Below, in pieces: positions 42,585 through 50,652 of a DNA stretch of 64,000 nt (the stretch's first letter is position 1; each line of letters opens with the position of its first letter). The position numbers were made by a program, and so were the translations under genes. Source of the DNA: Chryseobacterium caseinilyticum (lineage in GTDB: Bacteria > Bacteroidota > Bacteroidia > Flavobacteriales > Weeksellaceae); NCBI RefSeq assembly GCF_014837145.1, contig NZ_JACYFS010000002.1, forward strand, positions 1-64,000, written 5' to 3'. A model generated the notes under the pieces. It worked only from the letters and a program-made list of their open reading frames with translations, was not told the DNA's origin and searched no databases.

Positions 42585-43613
42585 TCACTTATATTTCAAG
42601 AGCTTATTAATCTTCTTCCTCGTCTGCAGCGAAACTTTATACGCTTCATCCCGCAGTTTCTGAATTTTACCAACCGGCTGAAAGATTTCCGCACTTTCAA
42701 AAGGGTTAAAGGAAAGAAGTTCCTGTTCACAGTTATTTGGATTCAAAACCGAATTTTTTTCAAAATTAATCTGACCTAAGAGAATATCTGGAGAATCTTT
42801 CCAGTGTACGTTCAGCTTGTTGATCGGTTGATTTTGCAGGTCAAAGCATATCTGAATGAAAACATGAGCAGTGTAATCGGCATCTTTAAAATAGGTTCGG
42901 ATCTTTTTTCTGTCACTCCCTTTTCTGATAAATTTTGTCGGAACATTTACCGGAACAATTTTTATTTTAACGATTTTTTCATCGAGCCTGTAGGCTCCGA
43001 CCGAATAAAAGTCGTGGGAAAGAATAAAATCATTTCTCTTTTTTAAAAATTTAAATACTTCAGAAATAAAATCTCTGGTAAAACAAGACGGCAAAATCTT
43101 GTACAAACTCCTGAGAAGCGGGAAAAAAGTTCTGATCTTTTTTAAATAAAACCTGTTGATATTCGTAAACAGTTTAAGAAAAACAGATGGCGAATTTACC
43201 GGAAACAAAGGGAAATTGACCAAAGGATAATTGGCAATTGTGCGCCCTGCATCATCCTTAATTTTAAAAGCAAAACCGTACGCCGGAATCTGTTTCTGCT
43301 TTTTGCTGATTTTCATATTGGCGTTCGACACTCTTGCAACAATATCATATTGCTCTTTATCAAAAAGATATTTAATGTCCGGACAAAGGTTGGGATTGAT
43401 TTTTAAGACACCTTGCAATACAGAATGGGTTTTTGCATGAGCATTACGCGTTGCAAAATTGACATCGCTGATTTCCGGCGAGCTCTCCACGAAGTCTGCG
43501 ATGCTCTGTTTCGCTTCGTCAAGTAGTATTTTTTCGTCGTAAGACAGCTTGTCGAAGTTCCTGTTGTATTTCAAGGGATTTAACATAATTTGAAAAGTCA
43601 AGTATAACGCCAA
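42585..43613 (-). CDS. Catalase-like heme protein, divergent
   Basis: The 342-residue protein has weak catalase-family features. These include NAHAKTHSVLQGVLKI near residues 58-73 (where the distal His region would be), VARVSNANMK (about 92) and the C-terminal LSFNPFESAEIFQPVGKIQKLRDEAYK, which resembles the catalase segment with heme-proximal residues. It lacks the length of classical catalases and has a basic, aromatic middle part. It probably belongs to the srpA-like catalase-related group with uncertain activity. An internal ATG nine codons in (MLNPLKYN) is a likely start. Confidence 0.75.
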   Translation of the reverse strand: MALYLTFQIMLNPLKYNRNFDKLSYDEKILLDEAKQSIADFVESSPEISDVNFATRNAHAKTHSVLQGVLKINPNLCPDIKYLFDKEQYDIVARVSNANMKISKKQKQIPAYGFAFKIKDDAGRTIANYPLVNFPLFPVNSPSVFLKLFTNINRFYLKKIRTFFPLLRSLYKILPSCFTRDFISEVFKFLKKRNDFILSHDFYSVGAYRLDEKIVKIKIVPVNVPTKFIRKGSDRKKIRTYFKDADYTAHVFIQICFDLQNQPINKLNVHWKDSPDILLGQINFEKNSVLNPNNCEQELLSFNPFESAEIFQPVGKIQKLRDEAYKVSLQTRKKINKLLKYK

Positions 43614-43841
43614 GTTTTTAATTCTACGTTACGAGAATATTAAACGTTTTTTAATGTTTGGTATGCTGTAAACAGAAGCGTTGAGAAGCAGTCTCTTTAA
43701 AAATATCCGACCTTAAAATTCCTCTTACAAAATAAGAATAGTTTTAAGCCATAAACTCTAAAGATCTAGTTCACTAATCCACTAACTAATTAAAACTCTA
43801 AAACTCTAAAACTCTCAAACTCACACTTCCCGCCAAATCCT

Positions 43842-43849
43842 TATCTTTG
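43842..43849 (+). promoter_or_regulatory. -7 promoter element of the FKBP gene
   Basis: TATCTTTG, an exact consensus match, lies 14 bp before the ATG. The leader would be only a few bases long. Confidence 0.6.
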
Positions 43850-43862
43850 CAAAAAAATAATT

Positions 43863-44297
43863 ATGGGAGTAGCAGATATGTTATTTAAGCGTAAAAAAGA
43901 ACAGGCAGCTAAGAACCTGAAAGACGGTCAGGAATACATGGCGGAATACGGTAAAAGAGAAACCGTTGTGGAATTGCCAAGCGGTTTGCAGTATGAAATC
44001 ATCACTGAAGGCGACGGCGAAAAACCAGGACCTAGATCTACTGTAAAATGCCATTACCACGGTACAACCATCACCGGAAAAGTATTCGACAGCTCGGTAA
44101 AAAGAGGAACTCCGGCTTCATTTCCTTTGAATAAAGTGATCAAAGGCTGGACTGAAGCTTTGCAGCTTATGCCTGTAGGAAGCAAATGGAGATTGATTCT
44201 TCCTCCGCACCTTGCTTACGGCGAGCAGGAAATCAGCAAAGAAATCGGACCGAATTCTACGTTGATTTTTGAAGTTGAGTTATTGGATATTAAGTAA
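43863..44297 (+). CDS. FKBP-type peptidyl-prolyl isomerase
   Basis: This 144-residue protein contains one FKBP domain (about 45-143). Typical segments are VKCHYHGTTITGKVFDSS, the VIKGWTEALQLMPVGSKWRLILPPHLAYGE core and STLIFEVELL at the end. There is no signal peptide, so it is cytosolic. It should catalyse proline cis-trans isomerisation during protein folding. It has its own promoter and terminator. Confidence 0.97.
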   Translation: MGVADMLFKRKKEQAAKNLKDGQEYMAEYGKRETVVELPSGLQYEIITEGDGEKPGPRSTVKCHYHGTTITGKVFDSSVKRGTPASFPLNKVIKGWTEALQLMPVGSKWRLILPPHLAYGEQEISKEIGPNSTLIFEVELLDIK

Positions 44298-44318
44298 ATT
44301 CAGTCTGAATATCAGAAT

Positions 44319-44349
44319 TAAAATTACCTGTTTTGCGGGTAATTTTTTG
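44319..44349 (+). terminator. Terminator of the FKBP gene
   Basis: AAATTACC pairs with GGGTAATTT around a short loop, followed by T residues. Confidence 0.85.
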
Positions 44350-44398
44350 TTTAAATAAATGTTTGAATCTGTAAATTTGCTCGCGTAAAGCTTAATCA

Positions 44399-44983
44399 AT
44401 GTCGGCATTAAAAAAAATAAGGGAGGAGAAGAATTTCACTCAGGAAGAACTGGCTGAGAAGTCAGGACTTTCGGTGAGAACCATTCAGCGGATTGAAGCC
44501 GGAACTGCGCCGAAAGGGTACACACTGAAAACACTGGCTTCAACACTTGACGTTGCAGAAAAAGATTTATTAATTTCAGATGATTCTAATAATCAAACGG
44601 AGACTGAAGTTATAGTTGAAGAACCGATTTTAATCGGTAAACAGATAGAAATTTTAAACTCAACTTTAATCAAAATCATCAATCTCTCTTCACTTCCTTT
44701 TGCATGGTTTCCGGTTGCGAATTTTTTACCGCCTCTTTTAATAATGATTTTTACAAAAGAGAAATCTCTTGTTGTAAAACAGATCATTTCGCTTCAGATA
44801 TTTTTAGCCATTATTTCGCCGGTCATTTTTATGATTGTTGCTTTCCTGAAACTAGGTTCCACATCTGTATTGATGACTATGATCGGCCTCACACTTTTGA
44901 ATATTTTCATCATTTTGAGAAATGCATATGAAATTGACAAAAGACAAAAACTCCGTTACTGTCTGAATTTCAATATTATATAA
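44399..44983 (+). CDS. HTH regulator fused to membrane helices
   Basis: The 194-residue protein starts with an XRE-type helix-turn-helix (ALKKIREEKNFTQEELAEKSGLSVRTIQRIEAG, about 3-36). About 60 linker residues and three hydrophobic helices (about 95-115, 128-150 and 155-172) follow. It is therefore a membrane-tethered DNA-binding protein, a recurring architecture in Flavobacteria with DUF4870-like membrane parts. A -7 element TAAATTTG lies at 44372-44379, just ahead of the start. Confidence 0.87.
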   Translation: MSALKKIREEKNFTQEELAEKSGLSVRTIQRIEAGTAPKGYTLKTLASTLDVAEKDLLISDDSNNQTETEVIVEEPILIGKQIEILNSTLIKIINLSSLPFAWFPVANFLPPLLIMIFTKEKSLVVKQIISLQIFLAIISPVIFMIVAFLKLGSTSVLMTMIGLTLLNIFIILRNAYEIDKRQKLRYCLNFNII

Positions 44984-45069
44984 ATTGAATACTTAATTGT
45001 CGGGTTTTTGTCGGGTTATTTTTTTGAATTCAATTTTATAAAAAATGAATCTTTGTCGAAAATTATTCA

Positions 45070-46536
45070 ATGACAAAGAAATTCAGCATCAGCATTTTTA
45101 TTTTATTCCTTTTTACCGGAATTGTACATGCTCAAACGGATAAAAATTCACCTTTATTTCTGGAATTAAAAAAACAGGACAGTCTTTTCTTTGAGCGCGG
45201 TTTTAATAATTGCGACATTGCCTATCTTGAAAAAACAGTGGATGAAAATCTGAATTTCTATCACGATAACGGTGGTTTTCAGGACAAGAAACTGTTTATG
45301 GAAAGGACAAAGCAAAACATCTGTGGAAACCCAAATAAAAAGCCAATTCGCAAAGTGATTGAAAACAGTCTGGAAGTTTTCCCTCTGTACAGTAATGGCG
45401 AATTGTATGGCGCAATACAAACTGGCGAGCATCAGTTCTTCATCCGTGAAAAAAACAAGGAAGATGTGTTGGGTGGTCAGGCAAAATTCACATCGGTCTG
45501 GACAAAAAAAGACGGAAACTGGGTAATGAGCGATGTTCTCAGCTATGATCACAAGGATCCGGCAAAGGCAAAACTTACAGATAATCTTCAGCAGTTAATG
45601 CAGGACAATAATATTCCAACCTTGGGATTGGGCGTTATTGAAGATGGAAAATTAAAAGAGATCAAAGTTTACGGAACTCTGGATGGAAAAACTACAGCAC
45701 CTTACAACAGTCTTTTCAATGTAGCTTCTTTAACAAAACCTGTCACTGCAATGACTGTTTTGCGCTTGGTAAGTTTAGGAAAATGGAATTTGGATGAACC
45801 ACTTTACAAATATTTTACAGATCCAGATATCGCTAATGATCCCCGAAATAAAAAGTTGACCACTAGATTAGTTTTAAGCCATCAAACTGGCTTTCCAAAT
45901 TGGCGTTGGATGAAAAATAACAAAAAACTCAGTTTTGAATTCGATCCAGGAACGAAATATCAGTATTCCGGTGAAGGTTATGAATATTTAAGGAAAGCGG
46001 TTGAGAAAAAGTTTAATAAAAGTCTGGAAGAATTAGCGAAGCAAAATGTTTTTCAACCTTTAAATATGAACGACACCAGTTATATCTGGAATGAGAAAAA
46101 ACAGGGCGGAAGAATTGTAACCGGTTACGGCACAAACGGAAAACCTTTTGACATCGTAAAAAATAAAACAGCCAGCGGAGCTGATGATCTTATGACTTCT
46201 GTGGAAGATTACAGTAAATTTTTAATAGGTGTAATGAACAGTCAATTGCTTTCGCGGGAAGTTTATGAAGCAATGAAAACGAAACAGGTTGAAATCAAAA
46301 AAAACAAATATTTCGGACTTGGTTTTGAAATTTATGATCTGGGAAATAACGAGATTGCGCTTTCTCACGGTGGCTCAGACAATGGAGTAAATACAATCGC
46401 TTTTATTTTGCCTGATACCAAGCAGGGATTGGTGATTTTTACCAACGTCGATGACGGATATAAGATTTATGAGCCAATCATCAACCATTATCTCGGTAAG
46501 GCTGGAAAAAAAATTGTTGAGATCGAAACAAAATAA
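45070..46536 (+). CDS. Exported serine hydrolase (class C beta-lactamase fold) with NTF2-like domain
   Basis: The 488-residue protein has a signal peptide (about 1-22). An NTF2-like/DUF4440 domain follows (about 30-160, DENLNFYHDNGGFQDKKLFMER, FTSVWTKKDGNWVM), and then a beta-lactamase-type serine hydrolase. Catalytic motifs are Ser-x-x-Lys in NVASLTKPVTA, Tyr in YSGEGYEYL and LSHGGSDNG. Such proteins act on peptidoglycan-like peptides or esters in the periplasm, and beta-lactam resistance should not be assumed. Confidence 0.93.
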   Translation: MTKKFSISIFILFLFTGIVHAQTDKNSPLFLELKKQDSLFFERGFNNCDIAYLEKTVDENLNFYHDNGGFQDKKLFMERTKQNICGNPNKKPIRKVIENSLEVFPLYSNGELYGAIQTGEHQFFIREKNKEDVLGGQAKFTSVWTKKDGNWVMSDVLSYDHKDPAKAKLTDNLQQLMQDNNIPTLGLGVIEDGKLKEIKVYGTLDGKTTAPYNSLFNVASLTKPVTAMTVLRLVSLGKWNLDEPLYKYFTDPDIANDPRNKKLTTRLVLSHQTGFPNWRWMKNNKKLSFEFDPGTKYQYSGEGYEYLRKAVEKKFNKSLEELAKQNVFQPLNMNDTSYIWNEKKQGGRIVTGYGTNGKPFDIVKNKTASGADDLMTSVEDYSKFLIGVMNSQLLSREVYEAMKTKQVEIKKNKYFGLGFEIYDLGNNEIALSHGGSDNGVNTIAFILPDTKQGLVIFTNVDDGYKIYEPIINHYLGKAGKKIVEIETK

Positions 46537-46570
46537 TATCTGAATAAAATATTAAGCTTGCATTTTTAAA

Positions 46571-46610
46571 TGTAATTAATTTTATTACAATTAAAATTTT
46601 ATTATCTTTG
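46571..46610 (+). promoter_or_regulatory. Rrf2 operator and promoter
   Basis: A 19-bp palindrome TGTAAT-N7-ATTACA (46571-46589) lies just ahead of the -7 element TATCTTTG (46603-46610), where it would cover the -33 region. Transcription would start a few bases before the ATG at 46622. The same palindrome precedes the next gene, so the regulator probably represses both. Confidence 0.8.
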
Positions 46611-46621
46611 TGCCCAACATT

Positions 46622-47032
46622 ATGAGCAATACAAGATTTGCAACAGCGATACACATCATGACTCTTCTGGCAAAATTTCCGGAGGAATGGCTGACGTCTG
46701 ACTGGATCGCAGGTAGCATCAACATCAATCCGGTTATTGTCCGGAAGGAGTTGGGGATTTTAAGGGATTCAAATCTTGTGGTGAGCAGACAGGGTAAAAT
46801 AGGAGGGAGCCAGATTGCATCGGATCCTGAAAAAATTAAAATTTCAGAGATTTTCCGTGCTGTAAAAAATTCAGATGTTTTAGGCAAAAAAAATCAGAAT
46901 CCGAATCCTGTTTGTCCGATTGGGAAAAATATCAATGAAAATTTAAAGAATTTATTTATAGAAACAGATCAGCTCGTCGTTGACTTTCTGGGAAATAAAA
47001 ACCTGAAAGAATTCGCAGATCAGTTTAAGTAA
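46622..47032 (+). CDS. Rrf2-family transcriptional regulator
   Basis: The 136-residue winged-helix regulator has the Rrf2 N-terminus (RFATAIHIMTLLAKF, LTSDWIAGSININPVIVRKELGILRDSNLV) and wing (SRQGKIGGSQIA). It keeps only one Cys (PVCPIG), not the three that bind an iron-sulfur cluster, so it belongs with YwnA-like members that sense something else. The start at 46622 is chosen because the promoter -7 element lies immediately before it. An in-frame GTG at 46610 would sit inside the promoter. It is followed by its likely target gene. Confidence 0.93.
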   Translation: MSNTRFATAIHIMTLLAKFPEEWLTSDWIAGSININPVIVRKELGILRDSNLVVSRQGKIGGSQIASDPEKIKISEIFRAVKNSDVLGKKNQNPNPVCPIGKNINENLKNLFIETDQLVVDFLGNKNLKEFADQFK

Positions 47033-47049
47033 AATTTTTTGATTTTAAA

Positions 47050-47068
47050 TGTAACAAAATTTATTACA
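47050..47068 (+). promoter_or_regulatory. Second Rrf2 operator
   Basis: TGTAAC-N7-ATTACA has the same spacing as the palindrome at 46571-46589 and lies 22 bp before the oxidoreductase start codon. Matching sites in front of the regulator and its neighbour indicate shared control. Confidence 0.75.
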
Positions 47069-47090
47069 ATTTAATTTAAATATTAAAATT

Positions 47091-47744
47091 ATGAGCAAAA
47101 AAGTAGCAGTAATTGGCGCAACAGGTTTTGTTGGTGCACATGTGGTAAAAGAATTATCCAGCAGAGGTTATCAGGTGGAAGCCTTGGCGAGAGATATTTC
47201 AAAAGTTCCGGCTTTGGAGAATGTGTCATCAAAAAGTATCGACATCAACAATTCGGAAGATCTTTCTGACGTATTAAATGGAAATGATGCAGTAATCAAC
47301 ACTTTCAACCCGGGCTGGACGAATCCTAATCTGTATGATGATTTCCTGAATGGCTCTATCGCAATTGAAAAAGCAGTTGAGAATTCAGGTGTAAAAAGAT
47401 TTATTACCGTTGGCGGTGCAGGGAGTTTATTTATTGACGGAAATCAGCTGGTAGATGGACCGGATTTCCCCGCAGACATAAAACCTGGGGCAACTGCGGC
47501 CAGAGATTATTTGGATGTGATTAAGAAAAACACAGTGCTCGACTGGACGTTTTTCAGCCCTGCAATAGAAATGCATCAGGGAACAGCAGGCGTAAGAGTG
47601 GGAGAATACAGAACAGCCCTTGAAAATCCTGTTTTTAACGACGAGGGAAGAAGTGTACTTTCCGTAGAAGATGTTGCTGTTGTTTTGGTAGATGAATTGG
47701 AGCAGAATAATCACATCCGTGAGCGTTTTACAGCTGGGTACTGA
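47091..47744 (+). CDS. NAD(P)-binding oxidoreductase (YwnB/NmrA-like)
   Basis: The 217-residue atypical SDR-type protein has VAVIGATGFVGAHVVKELSSRG at the N-terminus (the dinucleotide-binding Gly pattern), DAVINTFNPGW (about 68-78) and RFITVGGAGSLFID (about 104-117). It is close in layout to YwnB and flavin reductase-like proteins. In Bacillus, ywnA (Rrf2) and ywnB are also neighbours, which supports regulation by the Rrf2 protein upstream. Confidence 0.92.
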   Translation: MSKKVAVIGATGFVGAHVVKELSSRGYQVEALARDISKVPALENVSSKSIDINNSEDLSDVLNGNDAVINTFNPGWTNPNLYDDFLNGSIAIEKAVENSGVKRFITVGGAGSLFIDGNQLVDGPDFPADIKPGATAARDYLDVIKKNTVLDWTFFSPAIEMHQGTAGVRVGEYRTALENPVFNDEGRSVLSVEDVAVVLVDELEQNNHIRERFTAGY

Positions 47745-47936
47745 TTTAATGTAGATTCAACCAGAACAAACTTAAAACTTCAATTTAAATCAGTTAAAAT
47801 TTTTAAGAAAATATAGGTCATAAAAAATTGCCACGAATTCTAGAAGAAAATTCTCATCAAATGAGTACTTCCGTGAATTCGTGGCATCTTTTATTTTAAA
47901 ATTAAACTTAATTAAATGAGTTTAATATAACTTTCA

Positions 47937-48087
47937 GAGCCTGTTTAAAAATGGTTAAAAAACAAATTTTCAAGTCATTTTTCTTTTCCCCAACCCTAAA
48001 GGGTGGAAAAATGCCTTGAAAATTTCAGCAAAATTAACTCCCTTTAGGGTCGGGGGAAATTAATTTTGATGAAATTTAAACAGGCTC
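47937..48087. repeat. 151-bp palindromic element with 13-bp terminal inverted repeats
   Basis: GAGCCTGTTTAAA (47937-47949) and TTTAAACAGGCTC (48075-48087) are perfect inverted ends. Inside, CCCCAACCCTAAAGGG and CCCTTTAGGGTCGGGG are inverted with one mismatch, and a shorter stem pairs TTTTCAAG with CTTGAAAA. It has no coding capacity. The structure is MITE-like, and no target-site duplication is obvious. Confidence 0.75.
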
Positions 48088-48093
48088 TCAATC

Positions 48094-49113
48094 CTAAAAA
48101 TTCATAAACAGTTTAGGATTTACAGGTGTATTGTTTTTATGAACTTCGTAGTGAAGATGTGGCCCCGTAGATCTTCCTGAATTTCCTGACTTGGCGATTA
48201 CCTGTCCCACTTTTACCTTGTCATTGGTTTTGGCAACCAGTTGCGATAAGTGACCGTAAAGTGTTGCAAGACCATTTCCATGAGAAACAATCACACAATT
48301 TCCGTAACCGCCCTTTTGTCCTGAGAAAATTACGGTACCGGCTGCCGTAGCAATGACATTGGATCCAAACGGAACTGCAATGTCCAGACCTTTGTGAAAC
48401 TGCATCTGATCAGCTTCCGCAGGTGGATTATTTTTCTCCATCGGTTGGCTTTTAACAGCAGTATTTTGGGTAGGAGCAGCAGATGGCGCAGCTGTTTTTG
48501 CTGCGACGGGAGCTTTTGGGGTTACCATTACTTTTACTTCTCGCTTATTTCCGTAGCTGTCGGTCACTTCAATTATTTTTTCTACCGGGACAGCTTTCAC
48601 TTCCGGAGCGGAAACCGTTGGTACGGCAGCGGGAGTTTCACTTTTTGGCGCTGAAACTGATGCCAGAACTCTTTTAAATGGAATAGGGTTTTTTCTGATG
48701 CCGAAATTTGACGAAATATAGCCTTCAGATGGCATTCCCAGAGGAACCTGCTGTAGTTTTTCCTGCAGATTCATCAGGTATTCACTGTATCTGTTGGCCT
48801 GTTTAGAAAGATAAACAGAATTGGAAATACTGTCCTGATCCAATACCTCAAGTCTTCCGTTGCTGATGTTTTTGGCTTTCAGAAATGAGTTGAGTTCGGT
48901 TACCGTTTTATCGACCATTCCGAGGTCAGTTTTCATTTTCAGGTAATCTACACTGTCTTTTTCGGTATTTATTTTTACAAGATTTACCTCGTAGGTTTTG
49001 TCATCTTTTTGATTAAAAAGTTTGGCAATTAAAATGCTTTGAGCGAAAACAGCAGCAGAAAGTATACCGATCAGAACAGTTACTTTCTTCTTGTTTGCTA
49101 GAAAATTCTTCAT
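48094..49113 (-). CDS. M23-family metallopeptidase (LytM-like)
   Basis: The preferred start MKNFLANKKK gives about 339 residues. An in-frame ATG at 49152 would add 13 residues before the membrane anchor and is less likely. One N-terminal helix anchors it in the inner membrane. A helical region and a Pro/Ala-rich low-complexity stretch (about 160-230) precede the peptidase domain, which has the zinc ligands HKGLD (His and Asp) and HLH in GPHLHYEV. It should cleave or bind peptidoglycan cross-links. Confidence 0.95.
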   Translation of the reverse strand: MKNFLANKKKVTVLIGILSAAVFAQSILIAKLFNQKDDKTYEVNLVKINTEKDSVDYLKMKTDLGMVDKTVTELNSFLKAKNISNGRLEVLDQDSISNSVYLSKQANRYSEYLMNLQEKLQQVPLGMPSEGYISSNFGIRKNPIPFKRVLASVSAPKSETPAAVPTVSAPEVKAVPVEKIIEVTDSYGNKREVKVMVTPKAPVAAKTAAPSAAPTQNTAVKSQPMEKNNPPAEADQMQFHKGLDIAVPFGSNVIATAAGTVIFSGQKGGYGNCVIVSHGNGLATLYGHLSQLVAKTNDKVKVGQVIAKSGNSGRSTGPHLHYEVHKNNTPVNPKLFMNF

Positions 49114-49307
49114 TTTTTCTTCATTAAAGTTACTTACACTACAAGCGTGCAAATTTACTTAAAATATTTGTATTGAAAATTTTAGTTGTAAAACAGCTTT
49201 TTGTCATTACTAAACGCAGATTTTAATAAAAAATTGTTTTTCATATTACATTTTAGCAAAGATTTTGATAATCTGCATTTCAGTCTTTCATTATTTGACG
49301 GTTTTAA

Positions 49308-49315
49308 TATATTTG
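49308..49315 (+). promoter_or_regulatory. -7 promoter element of gpsA
   Basis: TATATTTG lies 18 bp before the ATG at 49333. Because it sits inside the longer open frame that begins at 49201, it argues that translation starts at 49333. Confidence 0.55.
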
Positions 49316-49332
49316 CAGTTCACAGTATCATT

Positions 49333-50370
49333 ATGACGAAGAAAAAAACAAATTCAGATTCTACCTCAAAAAAACCAAAAACAGAACTGGCGGTTGGCGT
49401 TTTGGGAAGCGGAAGTTTTGCAACGGCAATTGTAAAAATGTTGGTTGAGAACTGCAAAACCGTGCATTGGTGTGTAAGAAATGAGTTTGTAAAAGGGGCA
49501 ATCGAACTTAGAGGTCACAACCCGACTTATCTTACAGCGGTTAATTTTAATTTAAAAAATTTAAAACTGACGACAGACATCAACGAAATGGTTTCTGCAT
49601 GTGATATTGTAGTTCTGGCGACGCCTTCAATTTACCTTTCAGATTCTATGGACAAACTGAATTGTGAGTATGGCGACAAGATTTTTGTTTCTGCCATCAA
49701 AGGAATTATTCCGAAAGTGAATAACGTGGTTGCACATTATCTGAAAGATGAATTTAAAATAGGTTTCAGAAATCAGGCCGTGATTGCAGGACCCTGTCAT
49801 GCAGAAGAAGTTGCGATGGAGAGACTTTCATATCTTACCGTGGCAACAGTTGAAGAGGAAAATTCAAAAAAATTACTGGATATTTTCTCATCAGACTTCA
49901 TTAAAGTCAGTGCCAGCAAAGATATTTTGGGGAATGAATACAGTGCAATTCTTAAAAACATTTTCGCGATTGGAGCCGGTATTGCCAGTGGTTTGGGCTA
50001 CGGTGATAACTTTACTGCAGTTTTCGTGTCCAATGCGATCCGGGAGATGGAAACGTTCCTGGAAGCAATTTATGAAGCGCCAAGGGACGTAAACGAAAGT
50101 GCTTACCTGGGAGATTTACTCGTTACAGCTTATTCACTTTTCTCCAGAAACAGAAACCTAGGAAATTTAATCGGCAAAGGTTATACTGTAAAATCTGCAA
50201 TTCAGTCGATGAACATGGTTGCAGAGGGATATTATGCTGCTGATTCTATTTATCAGACAGCGCGTGAGAAGGGTTTAAAACTTCCTATTATCGACACCAT
50301 TTACGGAATTCTGTATGAAGGTAAAAACGCCGAAAAACAGTACAGAAAACTTACCGCAAAACTGAATTAA
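49333..50370 (+). CDS. gpsA: NAD(P)-dependent glycerol-3-phosphate dehydrogenase
   Basis: GpsA reduces dihydroxyacetone phosphate to sn-glycerol 3-phosphate for phospholipid synthesis. From MTKKKTNSD the protein is 345 residues. Visible are the dinucleotide-binding VGVLGSGSFATAI, VVLATPSIYL, the catalytic Lys of FVSAIKGI and the AVIAGPCHAEEVA and LKNIFAIGAGIASGLGYGDN segments. The N-terminus has an unusual Lys/Ser-rich extension of about 18 residues. The open frame extends upstream to 49201, but a -7 element at 49308 supports the shorter start. Confidence 0.95.
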   Translation: MTKKKTNSDSTSKKPKTELAVGVLGSGSFATAIVKMLVENCKTVHWCVRNEFVKGAIELRGHNPTYLTAVNFNLKNLKLTTDINEMVSACDIVVLATPSIYLSDSMDKLNCEYGDKIFVSAIKGIIPKVNNVVAHYLKDEFKIGFRNQAVIAGPCHAEEVAMERLSYLTVATVEEENSKKLLDIFSSDFIKVSASKDILGNEYSAILKNIFAIGAGIASGLGYGDNFTAVFVSNAIREMETFLEAIYEAPRDVNESAYLGDLLVTAYSLFSRNRNLGNLIGKGYTVKSAIQSMNMVAEGYYAADSIYQTAREKGLKLPIIDTIYGILYEGKNAEKQYRKLTAKLN

Positions 50371-50380
50371 TCAAAATATC

Positions 50381-50407
50381 AAAATCTCCTTTAGCGGGAG
50401 ATTTTTT
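50381..50407 (+). terminator. Terminator of gpsA
   Basis: AATCTCC pairs with GGAGATT around a short loop, followed by T residues. Confidence 0.85.
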
Positions 50408-50652
50408 CATTTAAAATAATAATCATAAATCGAATTCTTTCTATAGAACAGCTGCAATTCTCTTTTTTTAAATCTTTGAGATAAACATTTTTTCCATTTA
50501 AATTTTTATTTGACCGATTTTAGAAGTGTACTCCTAAATCACTTAATTTAATATTCAATTCTAATTAATACTGAGTATTATCAGTTTATTAATGAAGCAA
50601 TGAGTGTAAATTTTAAAAACTTTTCCCGAAATTCGTAGTAAATTTTAGAATA

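Noticed and set aside
45070..46536. Beta-lactam resistance gene
   Set aside because: The protein has class C-like motifs but is fused to an NTF2-like domain, as in many housekeeping serine hydrolases. Motif similarity alone does not indicate resistance.
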